A stretch of DNA of 64,000 nt from the NCBI GenBank assembly GCA_028819575.1, contig JAPPLB010000093.1, positions 1-64,000 of the forward strand. The letters run 5' to 3'. Position 1 is the stretch's first letter; each line of letters begins with the position of its first letter. Positions 33,503 through 43,194 of the stretch are shown piece after piece. This DNA is from Bryobacterales bacterium (GTDB lineage Bacteria > Acidobacteriota > Terriglobia > Bryobacterales > UBA6623). The notes under the pieces were generated by a model. That model saw only the letters and a program-made list of their open reading frames with translations, searched no databases and had not been told where the DNA came from. The position numbers and the translations under genes are program-made.

Positions 33503-34909
33503 ATGAACGATACTCGGAACGGACAGTGGGTTCACCGGGCGCGCGGGGCACGCTGTGGCACCGCGGCGCGCACCGCGCTCGCGATGCTAGTGCTGCTGCT
33601 GTGCGCCCCGGCCAGCGCACAGGCGGCGAGCGACGAAACACAGTTCGTCTTCAACACGTTATCTTTCCTCCTCTGGGGCGGGCTGGTGATGTGGATGGCC
33701 GCAGGATTCACCATGCTCGAGTCCGGTTCGGTACGCACCAAGAACGCTTCCGTCATCTGTCTGAAGAATATCGGTCTTTACTCGATCGCGGGGATCGCAT
33801 ATTACGTCATCGGGTACAACCTGATGTACAGCGATGTCCAGGGATGGATCGGTTCATTCACGTTCCTCTACGGTCCGTCGGCCGACGAGATCGCGCTGCT
33901 GGGCGGTCAGCAGGAGGCACAGGCGGCCGTGATCGAGAACGGCTACTCCGTGATGTCCGACTGGTTTTTCCAGATGGTCTTCGTGGCGACCGCCGCCTCC
34001 ATTGTCTCCGGTGCGCTGGCCGAGCGGGTCAAGCTGTGGTCCTTCTTCCTCTTCACGTTGGTGCTGACGGCGTTCATCTACCCGATCGTCGGCTCCTGGA
34101 CGTGGGGTGGTGGTTGGCTGAACGAACTCGGGTTCCAGGATTTCGCCGGGTCGAGCATCGTGCACGGCACCGGGGGCTGGGCTGCGCTCGCGGGAGCACT
34201 GATCATCGGACCGAGGCGGGGCAAGTTCAAGAGCGACGGGACTGTCCGGCCGACGCCCCCATCCAGCATCCCGGTGGTGACCCTGGGTGTCTTCATCCTA
34301 TGGTTCGGCTGGTTCGGCTTCAACGGCGGGTCGCAGCTTGCGCTGGGAACCGCAGCTGACGTGGTGGCGATGAGCCACGTGCTGGTCAACACGAACTTGG
34401 CGGGGGCCGCCGGCGTCATCGCGGCCATTGCTGTTTCGAGGCCGATTCTCGGGCGACTCGACCTGCTCGCCGGGCTGAACGGCGCCATTGCGGGACTCGT
34501 CTCGATTACCGCCGGTCCCGATATCGTCGAGCACCATTGGGCGATCATCATCGGAGCCATCGGCGCCGTTATCTGCACCGCCAGCATGAAGCTGCTGGAG
34601 AAGGTCAGAGTGGACGACGTGGTAGGCGCGGTGCCCGCCCACTTGTTCGCCGGCGCGTGGGGCACTCTCGCGACGTGCATCGCTGCCGGCGCCGACATCG
34701 GCGTTCAACTGCTTGGCGTGGCCGCCATCGGGGTTTTTGCGTTCGGAACTTCATTTCTGCTGTGGAAGGGGCTGGAATTGACGGTCGGCGCCCGGGTGTC
34801 GCAGCGAGTCGAGCAGCTTGGTCAGGATGTCGCGGATCTCGGGATCGAGGCGTATCCGGAGTTCGTGCTCATGCCGGAGCCAGACGACGATCCCGACGCC
34901 GCAGAGTGA
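33503..34909 (+). CDS. amt: Ammonium transporter (Amt/MEP/Rh family)
   Basis: 468 residues. An N-terminal signal-like segment (ALAMLVLLLCAPASAQA) precedes eleven membrane helices, as in many Amt proteins. Conserved features include LVMWMAAGFTMLESG, the pore His in SSIVHGTGGWAALAGA, GWFGFNGGS, and the second pore His in VGAVPAHLFAGAWGT. The C-terminal cytoplasmic tail is acidic. It ends 23 bases before the convergent STAS gene of the partner-switching module. A GlnB/GlnK gene is not adjacent. The tandem 18-bp repeat upstream suggests control by nitrogen status. Confidence 0.95.
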   Translation: MNDTRNGQWVHRARGARCGTAARTALAMLVLLLCAPASAQAASDETQFVFNTLSFLLWGGLVMWMAAGFTMLESGSVRTKNASVICLKNIGLYSIAGIAYYVIGYNLMYSDVQGWIGSFTFLYGPSADEIALLGGQQEAQAAVIENGYSVMSDWFFQMVFVATAASIVSGALAERVKLWSFFLFTLVLTAFIYPIVGSWTWGGGWLNELGFQDFAGSSIVHGTGGWAALAGALIIGPRRGKFKSDGTVRPTPPSSIPVVTLGVFILWFGWFGFNGGSQLALGTAADVVAMSHVLVNTNLAGAAGVIAAIAVSRPILGRLDLLAGLNGAIAGLVSITAGPDIVEHHWAIIIGAIGAVICTASMKLLEKVRVDDVVGAVPAHLFAGAWGTLATCIAAGADIGVQLLGVAAIGVFAFGTSFLLWKGLELTVGARVSQRVEQLGQDVADLGIEAYPEFVLMPEPDDDPDAAE

Positions 34910-34932
34910 CGCATCGGGGGTTGGTCAGAAGA

Positions 34933-35271
34933 TCAGAACACGGCGGTGGCGGACTGACGTGAGTCAAGGATCGGGATGATCTGATCGAAGCCACTGATGT
35001 GGAAGACTTCATGGATGTGGTCCTGCATCTCGCACAGGACCAGCTTCCCCTTGCTCGCGTTGAGTCTCTTCGCAGCGATGAGAAGCACTCGCATGCCGGA
35101 ACTGCTGATGAAGGCCAGTCGGCTGAAATCGACGATCAGGTGTTGTTCGCCATTCCCGATGTGATCCATGATGATCGACTCGAACGTGCGCGCGTTCGCA
35201 CTGTCGAGACGTCCGACAGGCAGCAGCACCAGAACCCCGTTGTCTCGTTCTTCCGCGACTTCAATATTCAT
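34933..35271 (-). CDS. STAS-domain anti-sigma-factor antagonist (RsbV/SpoIIAA-like)
   Basis: 112 residues, a full STAS domain. The motif AFISSSGMRVLLIAAKRL holds the conserved phosphorylatable Ser found in SpoIIAA/RsbV. In such systems the dephosphorylated antagonist binds the kinase/anti-sigma factor and releases the sigma factor or other target. Its kinase (35313-35744) and phosphatase (35839-38316) lie directly upstream on the same strand. Confidence 0.92.
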   Translation of the reverse strand: MNIEVAEERDNGVLVLLPVGRLDSANARTFESIIMDHIGNGEQHLIVDFSRLAFISSSGMRVLLIAAKRLNASKGKLVLCEMQDHIHEVFHISGFDQIIPILDSRQSATAVF

Positions 35272-35312
35272 CGATATACCTCTTCCTCGGGTCGGACTCG
35301 ATTTCGTCTCGG

Positions 35313-35744
35313 TTATCCCGATGCCGGCTTGAGATCGTGCTCCAACGTTAAACGGTTCTTGCCTCCCACGAATTCGTAGGAAACGCGGTCGGCGAAGCTC
35401 TTGACCAGATGCAGCCCCAGGCCGCCCACCTCACGTCTCTCCAATGAAGACTCGGTGTCCGGTTCCGTGTCGATCGTCGGATCGAACATAGACCCGTTGT
35501 CCTCTATTGTCAAGATCAAGATATCATGATCGACTCTCAGGCGAACCTCAATCTTGGGATCGGACGCGTTCTCGAAGCTGCCGTGGGTCACGGCGTTGGT
35601 GATGAGCTCATCCAGCGCCAAGTTGATGACAAAGACTTTCGCTACAGGCAACCCGTGTTCGTCCCCGAACTCTTCCACCATGGCCGACAGATCATGCAGC
35701 TTAGACAGCCGGGGCGATAGTGTGACGTGCAAATCCTCGGGCAT
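35313..35744 (-). CDS. RsbW/SpoIIAB-like serine kinase (HATPase_c_2)
   Basis: 143 residues. The GHKL ATP-binding motifs are NLALDELITNAVTHG (N box), IEDNGSMFDP (G1) and EVGGLGLHLVKSFADRVSYEF (G2). The histidine-kinase dimerisation domain is absent, as in anti-sigma kinases. It should phosphorylate the neighbouring STAS protein and bind a partner, which could be a sigma factor elsewhere or another target. The usual third partner is not in the window. Confidence 0.9.
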   Translation of the reverse strand: MPEDLHVTLSPRLSKLHDLSAMVEEFGDEHGLPVAKVFVINLALDELITNAVTHGSFENASDPKIEVRLRVDHDILILTIEDNGSMFDPTIDTEPDTESSLERREVGGLGLHLVKSFADRVSYEFVGGKNRLTLEHDLKPASG

Positions 35745-35838
35745 GAGTATGATGATCTTTGGCGGCTACGAACCGATTCCTTTCAATAACATTCGGAGGA
35801 GCCCACACCGTGGCGTAGCCTCATCGGCCCTCGCAATC

Positions 35839-38316
35839 TCATCGGCGGTGAAGCACGAGACAGGTCATGTCGTCCGCAGCCGCAGTGCCAGCCGAGAAGT
35901 TCCCGATCTCTGACCAGACGTGGTTCACGATGTCTTCAGGTGATCGCCCGGCGGAACCATTCAGGGTCCCCTCCAGCCGCTCCTTGCCGAACAACTCCCC
36001 TTTGCGGTTTGTCGCATCGGTCAGTCCATCAGTATACAGAAACAGGGTTTCTCCCGGCTGAAGGGTCTCGCGCCTGCTCGCATAGCCGAATTCTTCCATC
36101 AGGCCCATCGCCAGTCCGCCGGTCATCGGGAGTGGCCGTCTGGAGTCGTCGGGACTTATCAGATACGCAGGCTCGTGTCCTGCACAGACGTAGTCCACCA
36201 CGCCGTTGTTGAGGTTGACCCTGGCGAGCACGCAGGTGACGAACAGGCCCATCGGATTCTGGCTGCACAGCCGGCTGTTCGCCTGTTCGGCGACCGCATC
36301 GATCCCAGCGTGCTCGGCGGACGCAGACTTGACCGCCGCCTGGGACGCCGCCATGAAGAGTGCGGCGGCAACGCCCTTGCCAGAAACATCGCCGACCGCC
36401 AGGAACAGCATCCCGTCCGACGGCTCCGCGATATCGACGAAATCGCCGCCGACCTGCTGCGCCGGAGTCATCCGCGCGTACGCTGAGAATGTCCCTAGGT
36501 CGGCGCTCCCTTCCCGCACCAGCGCGGCCTGCACGACCTTTGCCATCTTGAGGTCCTGATCGATCGCTTCCTGGGCGAGACGCAGGTGCTGATTGCTGGT
36601 TTGCAGTTCCTTGGTCCGTTCCGACACCAATGTCTCGAGCTGTTCCTCGCGGTTGAAGACCTGAACCGTCATGTCCGAGAAGACGCGCGCCAGACTGCCG
36701 ATCTCGTCCGATCTGCGACTTACCGATTCCATGTCTGCACGGTCCGGTTGCTCTCCCGACTCCACCTGCCGGGCGGCATCAGCGATGATTTCGATAGGGT
36801 GCGTCAGCAATCGAGTGCCGAAGAGCGCGGCAACGGCGGTGAGACCGAGCAGCAGGAACGCGATGAGGGCAGTGTTCCGCGCCTCGCCTTGCACCTTCAG
36901 CGCAATTTCGTCCAGGCTGACAGCGATGCCCAGACCGCCGATCAGGATCCCGCCGTCGTTGACGATCGGTGAGGCAACCCAGATACCGCGATCTTCGGGC
37001 GACAAGAGACTCAAACTCGCCGCACTGACCACATGCTGCTGGTCCATTGCATCCTTCATGAAGGCTTCGGTGCGTTGCTCGAAGATGCGTTGTACATCCA
37101 CCGTTTCCTCACCGGTTTGCAACTCTGGGCGAGGCGCGGCCGCCGCCAGCTCACGTTCGAGGTTGACGATCCAGAGCGCCTGAAGATTTCGGGAACGGAC
37201 CAGGATGTCCGCCTCCTTCTGGTACACGGAATAGAGCAGGTTGCCTGAACTGCTTTCGATAGGAACGCCGACCTGCACCAAACGCGGGGAGTTCTTCCTG
37301 GCGACCGTGACGTACTTGTAAGCGCTGCCGTCAGAGGCGTGCGGAGCTGTAGCGTGCTCCACAACCTGTTCCGATCCGTTCACCAAAACACCGAGATCCT
37401 TTGCGTGCGGAAGGTCGACCGTGGCTGTGCTGCCCTGCGGCAGGCTGGAATAAATGGCGTAGACTCCGCTCGCGTCAGTAACGCGAATCTCGCCAATGGC
37501 GGTGGAATCGACGATACTCCTCAATCTGAGGTCGAGATCGTCCTTCGTCCAAGAAGCTGCCTCCGCAGCAGAGACGAAGTGATCCAACATCGTGGCTTGC
37601 ACCCTCATATGCTGGCCCAGGATGCCCTCAATGACTGCCGAGACATCTGCCCGCTGCGAGGCGTAGACGTTGGTAAGAATCTCCTGTTCGCCGAACGCCA
37701 GCGCATTACCGACCTGCACGATCCTCGGCTTGTCGACGCCTCCGACGCCGACGTACTTGTAAACCTCCTGGTCGATCTCCCGCACCTGCGCCGGTTGCGT
37801 GATGAAATCGTCGCCATCCAGAGGCGCATCAAGTAGAACGTAGAACTTCGACGCCTGCGGCTGCACGGCAGGATCGGGATCGAAACGGAAGGGCACCGGA
37901 ACGCCAGCCTCGTCCCGCACGTTGGTTAGATAGGAAAAGCCCTCCTCGTCGGTGATCCAGAACTCGTCGAGCACCGTCTCCTGGGTGATTTCATCCAGAA
38001 TCCTGTTGATGCGGGGCGGGTTGTACCCGGCGGCTTCAGCAGCTTCCGTGAGATGGGCAGCGATGCGCGCCTGCGCTGTCATCGGGCCGTCGAGCGTCGC
38101 GTCCAACGTGCGCGCAACATTGGCAAGCGAGATTTCGCCCATTTCGGCGAAGCTCCCGGAAAGCAACTCCGCCAGATGCACTGCTGCGGCTTCCGCCTCG
38201 TCACGCAAAGCCGATGCGGTGTTATAGAGAAGAGTCGCAGAAGTCGTCAGGACCGCAACGGTCAATATTCCCGCAAGCGCGATAAACACACGTGCCGCTA
38301 GGCGTAACCGTTTCAT
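35839..38316 (-). CDS. SpoIIE/RsbU-type PP2C phosphatase with sensor and HAMP domains
   Basis: 825 residues. Transmembrane helix 1 at about 9-30, a large periplasmic Cache-like sensor (about 45-490), helix 2 near 495-515 (IAFLLLGLTAVAALFGTRLL), HAMP (about 515-570) and a coiled coil. The PP2C-type phosphatase starts near 590: GGDFVDIAE (about 623), GDVSGKGVAAALFMA, DGLTDATN and DDMTCLVLHR, all metal-binding Asp motifs present. The sensor contains repeated YKYV-x-K-PRIVQVG units (EVYKYVGVGG and SAYKYVTVAR), which suggests two linked Cache modules. It likely dephosphorylates the STAS protein when the sensor is triggered. Confidence 0.93.
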   Translation of the reverse strand: MKRLRLAARVFIALAGILTVAVLTTSATLLYNTASALRDEAEAAAVHLAELLSGSFAEMGEISLANVARTLDATLDGPMTAQARIAAHLTEAAEAAGYNPPRINRILDEITQETVLDEFWITDEEGFSYLTNVRDEAGVPVPFRFDPDPAVQPQASKFYVLLDAPLDGDDFITQPAQVREIDQEVYKYVGVGGVDKPRIVQVGNALAFGEQEILTNVYASQRADVSAVIEGILGQHMRVQATMLDHFVSAAEAASWTKDDLDLRLRSIVDSTAIGEIRVTDASGVYAIYSSLPQGSTATVDLPHAKDLGVLVNGSEQVVEHATAPHASDGSAYKYVTVARKNSPRLVQVGVPIESSSGNLLYSVYQKEADILVRSRNLQALWIVNLERELAAAAPRPELQTGEETVDVQRIFEQRTEAFMKDAMDQQHVVSAASLSLLSPEDRGIWVASPIVNDGGILIGGLGIAVSLDEIALKVQGEARNTALIAFLLLGLTAVAALFGTRLLTHPIEIIADAARQVESGEQPDRADMESVSRRSDEIGSLARVFSDMTVQVFNREEQLETLVSERTKELQTSNQHLRLAQEAIDQDLKMAKVVQAALVREGSADLGTFSAYARMTPAQQVGGDFVDIAEPSDGMLFLAVGDVSGKGVAAALFMAASQAAVKSASAEHAGIDAVAEQANSRLCSQNPMGLFVTCVLARVNLNNGVVDYVCAGHEPAYLISPDDSRRPLPMTGGLAMGLMEEFGYASRRETLQPGETLFLYTDGLTDATNRKGELFGKERLEGTLNGSAGRSPEDIVNHVWSEIGNFSAGTAAADDMTCLVLHRR

Positions 38317-38610
38317 TGTTTCAGTCCGAGGAAGACATGGCCGGTGGGCCTTCGGTCATGTCGCTTCCGAGAATAGGTGTCCTCCTCCGGGATCGCCGCA
38401 ATTTCCCGGAGCCGTTCTGTAGAGATAACTATTGTATACGCAAATCTTTCGTTGCGCTTGGCCCAGCGGGCAGTAATCAATCGGATGCACGCTACAACAT
38501 CTCAAGCAAACTCCAAGGAGTGACAGCTCAATGGAATTGGTAATAGACATTCCTTGTTACCGGATCTCCTCTGTCGGCGGGTAAAGACAAGTCACCACCA
38601 GCCAATCTAC

Positions 38611-40887
38611 TCATTTGGGCGTACTTCCGTACCGCAGGACATCAGAAATCCGGATTTCACCGATTTGTCCAAAGAAGTTCCCAAAGCCCAGATAGTTGAA
38701 GCCTCCGCCGTATTTGGCATAACCATCCAAACGCGTCGTGACACTGAACTGGGCGTCGTGCTGACGGTTGTTGACCAATCTCCGTCCGTCCGGGCTCTTC
38801 ATCCGCCAGATGAGTCTGCCATCCAAGAACAGTTGGTGCAAGTCATCGGCGTAGTTATATTGCCACGCCACGTGATGCCACTCGATATCCGAAATCCCGG
38901 CATCGGTCAGTTCACCGACGACGCCCTCGGGACGCTTCCACGGATGCAGATCCATCAACGCCTGATCCGGTTCGGCGCCCAGGAAGTGAACCCCCACAGC
39001 CATGCTTCCGTCGGGCGAGTCGCTGTCGGACAAATAGAGTTCCCACACGCCGCGTTCCGTGTTGTCATATGAACCCATGATGTGACCGTAGTCGAACGGT
39101 TGATTATGTTCCCGTAGTCGATCACCGAACGCCCGAAACGGCCCACCGCGCCGCACCCAGGCCTCGACCGTCCAGGCCTCAGTGCAGGTCTTCAAGTCGA
39201 GCTTCGGGTTGCCTTTCCCTGTTATCACGAAGCCATGCTCTCCATGACCGACAAACTGTGGAAAGCGGCCTTCGCGACCCGGCCAGGATATGCGGCGATC
39301 GCCACCCATATTGGTCCAAGTCAGGGTCAGCTCTTCATCGCCCATGAGGTCTTTGATGAACCGGCCGTTCGGGCCCTGCCAGTCATAGAGGACAACCGTG
39401 TTCTCATCGGGCTTGATCGTTCGTAGCTTCTTTGGCAGCACCTTGAGCAGCAGGGCCTGCCGCAGTTGCAGTCCGTTCGCATCGGTAAGTTGAACAGCAA
39501 ACTTCGCCCATTCTTGTCTCAAAGGCACTCCCGACAGGATGCCCGTCTGAGCATCAAGGGAAATTCCTTCCGGCAGGTTGCCCGCTGAGACCTGCCACCG
39601 CAGGGGTTCAGCAGCGTGTACTGTTTGCAGAGACGCTCGATAGGCCGAGCCTGAGAACGAGGGGGGCAGAGACTTCGTCACGATCCTTCCGGGAGCCACG
39701 GTGATCGCGAAAGTGTGCTGATCGGATTTACCCGAAGAATCCTCGGCTTCGATCGTCGCCTTACGGTCTTCGACGATTTCCTGTGGGTGTCCCTGAATCG
39801 CACCACGTATAGGGTCGAGAGTCAACCCTCGCGGCAAAGCACCTTCGATCAGCTTCCAGGCCACTTTGCCCTTGGCCGCGTCCGTTGCCAGTTGAAACTT
39901 ATAGGGCAGGTTCAATCCCGCCCTGGGAGGAGTCTCCCTCACAATGGCCAGTTCATGCGAGACGGGATATCGCATGATGCTCGAGATGCGCAACTCATCA
40001 ATCTCGCCTTCGAAGTTGCCGAACTCCAGATAAAAGGGAGGATCTTGGGAATGGATGAAGCCGCCCACCACAAAAGGAACGACGACGTCTGTGGCGTCGT
40101 TGATGACTTTCCCTTGCTGGTCCCCGGGAAATGGAAGCTGGACCTTTCGAACGACCTGTCCGTCGAGATAGAAGAAATGTGTCTGGTCCCGGTAGCGAAA
40201 CTGCCAAGCCACGTGGTGCCATTGCTGATCGGTGATGTGCGCGGGGTGGGAGCCGGTATACCCCCCGCCTCGTTGATGAGGGAAGAGCAAGCCGCTGGTG
40301 TCATGGTTGGGGTCTTTCCTGCGCAGAGAGCCAATGAAACGCGCGACAGGGGTAGTCCCTTCTGACAAGGTAGGCCGATTCCAGAGGGCAAAGTTCCAGC
40401 CGCCGCGAAAGCCGATCGGCAGGCTGAATCCTTCATCATCTGTACCGGCGATGTTGGCGTAGGTGTCCCCGCCGTCTTCTCCGACGGGACCTGTGTAGCG
40501 TACCCAGGCCTCGATCGTCCATTCCCTGGTGCAACTGCGCAGGTGGAGCTTGTCGTTGTCGACCGGCCCCACGAGGACATTTCCGTCGTCCGCATGGCGT
40601 TCAAAGCGCGCAGTCGATCCAAAGCCCGCGCGCTTGCCCCATAGGCCCCGTTTTGCCCGAAGAGTCAGTTCCGGGTCGCCGAGAGCATCGTGAGTGACGT
40701 TCCCGCCGCCCTCATCGAAATGGTAGAGCACGACGGTGTGCTCGTCTGGAGTAAACGGAAGCCTCCACTCGTCGTCCGCTCCGGCCATCGAGCAAGCAAG
40801 AAAAACAGCAAGCAGATAGCGGGAGTAGTTCTGACTCAATAGTCTGACGAAGGTCTTACACGACTCAACAGCGGCCGGGGCTGGCAT
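38611..40887 (-). CDS. LamG-like / putative-Ig repeat exported protein
   Basis: 758 residues from ATG 40887, chosen because a signal peptide (YLLAVFLACSMAGA) follows soon after; the upstream frame from 40953 adds 22 residues. It contains two concanavalin-A-like LamG jelly rolls: about 75-310 (EWTIEAWVRYTGPVG, HHVAWQFRYRDQTHFFYLDG) and about 510-750 (AWTVEAWVRRGGPF, HHVAWQYNYADDLHQLFLDG). Between them are two putative-Ig domains (LPRGLTLDPIRGAIQG and LPEGISLDAQTGILSGVP). It is probably secreted and may bind carbohydrates. The two LamG copies look duplicated. Confidence 0.82.
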   Translation of the reverse strand: MPAPAAVESCKTFVRLLSQNYSRYLLAVFLACSMAGADDEWRLPFTPDEHTVVLYHFDEGGGNVTHDALGDPELTLRAKRGLWGKRAGFGSTARFERHADDGNVLVGPVDNDKLHLRSCTREWTIEAWVRYTGPVGEDGGDTYANIAGTDDEGFSLPIGFRGGWNFALWNRPTLSEGTTPVARFIGSLRRKDPNHDTSGLLFPHQRGGGYTGSHPAHITDQQWHHVAWQFRYRDQTHFFYLDGQVVRKVQLPFPGDQQGKVINDATDVVVPFVVGGFIHSQDPPFYLEFGNFEGEIDELRISSIMRYPVSHELAIVRETPPRAGLNLPYKFQLATDAAKGKVAWKLIEGALPRGLTLDPIRGAIQGHPQEIVEDRKATIEAEDSSGKSDQHTFAITVAPGRIVTKSLPPSFSGSAYRASLQTVHAAEPLRWQVSAGNLPEGISLDAQTGILSGVPLRQEWAKFAVQLTDANGLQLRQALLLKVLPKKLRTIKPDENTVVLYDWQGPNGRFIKDLMGDEELTLTWTNMGGDRRISWPGREGRFPQFVGHGEHGFVITGKGNPKLDLKTCTEAWTVEAWVRRGGPFRAFGDRLREHNQPFDYGHIMGSYDNTERGVWELYLSDSDSPDGSMAVGVHFLGAEPDQALMDLHPWKRPEGVVGELTDAGISDIEWHHVAWQYNYADDLHQLFLDGRLIWRMKSPDGRRLVNNRQHDAQFSVTTRLDGYAKYGGGFNYLGFGNFFGQIGEIRISDVLRYGSTPK

Positions 40888-41112
40888 GTCGTTCCCGGTG
40901 ACTCTAATGAAACGATAGGTGAAGATCTTGGCGGCGCCAATGCAAGTCATCAACTCTGCCGGAGACGGAATACCAGGCGCCGGGTTTGAACAGCCACTTG
41001 AGCAGGGTGGGCTTGTCCACTCAATGCATCACCACTGCAACAGGATACTGTTACTCATAGTTTTTCTCAATAGCGATACCAGCCGTGCATTTTCTATCTG
41101 TCGACCTCCACC

Positions 41113-41321
41113 CTAGCCTGCATTTCTCACCACCCGACGGCCGAAGCACACGATACGACCGCCAGGACTTCGTTGCGCTTGCTTGCCGTGCTCAACGTAC
41201 GGTTCAAGTACGCCTGCGCGCGCCAAGCGGCTCGCGCCTTTTTCCTCCGCCCGGCTTGCGCCTAGTCCTGACGGCCCTCTCACGCACTTCGCCTCGCCGC
41301 GTGGTGAGAAATGCAGGCTAG
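41113..41321. mobile_element. MITE-like repeat, copy A (201-bp core)
   Basis: Ends in perfect 21-bp terminal inverted repeats built on CCTGCATTTCTCACCAC, each flanked by CTAG (41113-41133 and 41301-41321). The 201-bp core (41117-41317) is nearly identical to copy B at 59121-59321. It contains a smaller inner palindrome, CGTAC-N7-GTACG, and the two halves are similar as inverted copies, so the RNA could fold into one long hairpin. No transposase is encoded; it depends on one elsewhere. Minus-strand frames inside it are artefacts of the repeat. Confidence 0.8.
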
Positions 41322-41652
41322 CCACTTAGTCCAACACGATCCGGCATGTTCCGCCACACGATGGCAACAACTCGCCGGGAAACTTGATATTCGTGTTCGT
41401 GGATGACCGTCAGTGTGAGGCAACCGGCCTTGATGAAATGACCGAGGTGAATCCGATCAGACCGTGCGGACCAGCCCAATGCGCCTTTGCTCATGACATG
41501 GACGCCGCCGGTCTGGCCAAGTATCTTAGCCGCAACGAGCGCTTGAGGCACTGGCGGGTGAGCTTCAGTGATTCGGCCACGCGGGCGATCACTCGAAGAT
41601 GCTCCGCAGCGAGGAGTGGAGATGGTGCGAGCGGAACGCCAAATCCCTGCCT
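41322..41652. other. Intergenic region after repeat copy A
   Basis: About 330 bases downstream of the NlpC/P60 gene. An open plus-strand frame overlaps the end of that gene but has no family features. I see no further repeat or RNA structure here. Confidence 0.4.
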
Positions 41653-43023
41653 CTATTGTTCTCCGAGAAGAGTAAAAGAACTGATACGACTCAGGAGATC
41701 GCCTCTACTGCGCGATAAACTGCTGATCTCACGTCCCGGCGACAGGCTGGTGATGACCGACTTGCCGATCAGGTACCGGCCTGACTGCGACTCATCCGTG
41801 GACTCCGTCCTTAGTCCCCAAATCGTGTGAAACGCCACGGGAGAACCTTCAAACGTTCCCAAATAAAGCATGTTGTGGCCGCTCAGGTTAAGTATTGTGC
41901 GGAAGGGTACGGCCGTGGATACAATGCGCTCTTGCTTTTCTGCAAGCGAGAGTTTCTCAATAATCACATTTCTCCCTGCGCCAGCCTGTTTCCTCGAATT
42001 ACGAGGAAGCGGTAAAGCAAACGGGAGGAAGACATCCAGGATCGTGGACGAGCAGTCGCGATGCCCGCCCAATCCACCCCATCCATAGGGCTGCCCGAGT
42101 ATTTCATTGATCAACCGGGCGAGTTGATCCTCAGAGAACGGAAGAGGAAATAGAGCGGCATCCCGGTCCAGCAGACTAAAGCGTGTCAGCAACGCGCGAC
42201 GTCTTACGTCCGCCACTGGAGCCAATAGACTTACTTCAGATTCTGCTCTTGCAGCCATGGGCAAAATCATGCCGATCCGGCCTAGAAACAGGAAGCTTCC
42301 CTCGTTGCTTGAGATGGGTATCCGATCTCGCCGTATTGCAGCCAAGTTCGCAGAACGGTACTTCGCGACGAACTCCTCGTCTACATACGCGATGTCGCCC
42401 GAATCGATCCAGCCGCAGGTATAGGGCGATTCCGCAGCGATAAATCGTCCGTCCCGGGAGATGTGCGACAGGAACAGAGGCGTTCCCGCCCACACCGCCG
42501 AATTCTGGTTGTAATCGAACGGATATCCTTCTCCCGCCTTGCGGAAGTCGTAGAAGAACGGGTCGGTTGAAGGCAGCGCGCGCATCGATGTGTTTCGGAC
42601 CGTGATCCCGTAAGCGGATCGACTGGGATATTTGCCGAGTTGTGCGTTCGCCGTGACGGCTTCAAGACCGGAGGCGGTAACCTCCAAGAGGTTGGGACCA
42701 AAGATCGACTGTTTTGGAAATGATTCAGCAGCCCAGCCGAACTCCTCAGCAGTACAGATCTCCGGCTCGGTTCGCTCCCATGGACCGTACCAGTAATCTT
42801 CAAACTCCCCAAGCCTACGCTCATCGACTTGGAGAATCGGAGAGCCTCCGGGTTCCGCAAATGCCGTGGCATCCTGCGGAATTTTTTCCAGGTCATCAAG
42901 AGGGCCGGTCGATACCAGCGGTATTTCATCAGGCGAGCAGCCGATGATCGACAAGAGTGCAACTGCAACCACAAACTTATCAGCCCGTGGCAAAAGCCCC
43001 CCTGCATTCAAGCGGCGATTCAT
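41653..43023 (-). CDS. SH3-type NlpC/P60-like lipoprotein (cell-wall peptidase)
   Basis: 456 residues from ATG 43023; a start 10 codons earlier is possible. The N-terminal leader ends in SIIGCS, a lipobox, so a lipoprotein is likely. The middle has SH3b-type regions (TVRNTSMRALPSTDPFF, FLSHISRDGRFIAAESPYTC). The C-terminal NlpC/P60-like domain holds QPYGWGGLGGHRDCSST, with the catalytic Cys in DCSS, and the His of SGHNMLYLG. This would be an enzyme cutting or remodelling peptidoglycan peptides. It is alone on this strand between the LamG gene and a TonB-receptor remnant. Confidence 0.83.
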   Translation of the reverse strand: MNRRLNAGGLLPRADKFVVAVALLSIIGCSPDEIPLVSTGPLDDLEKIPQDATAFAEPGGSPILQVDERRLGEFEDYWYGPWERTEPEICTAEEFGWAAESFPKQSIFGPNLLEVTASGLEAVTANAQLGKYPSRSAYGITVRNTSMRALPSTDPFFYDFRKAGEGYPFDYNQNSAVWAGTPLFLSHISRDGRFIAAESPYTCGWIDSGDIAYVDEEFVAKYRSANLAAIRRDRIPISSNEGSFLFLGRIGMILPMAARAESEVSLLAPVADVRRRALLTRFSLLDRDAALFPLPFSEDQLARLINEILGQPYGWGGLGGHRDCSSTILDVFLPFALPLPRNSRKQAGAGRNVIIEKLSLAEKQERIVSTAVPFRTILNLSGHNMLYLGTFEGSPVAFHTIWGLRTESTDESQSGRYLIGKSVITSLSPGREISSLSRSRGDLLSRISSFTLLGEQ

Positions 43024-43194
43024 CCCGACTGAACTGCGTTGCTCCTCGGTCAAATATGTCCAATATGCCCCCTCGTCGCGTCTTGTCAGCCGGACGCCTC
43101 CCCGCTCTCGGTGCTACGCGGGGTTTTACCACGGACTGATATCTGAATCCATGAGGCGACCCTACATCGTACACTGCGGAAAAGGGACTATCGG

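Noticed and set aside
41113-41325. 70-codon minus-strand frame inside repeat copy A and its counterpart in copy B (59117-59332)
   Set aside because: Both are readings of the same non-coding inverted-repeat element, ending at its termini; no ribosome-binding site.
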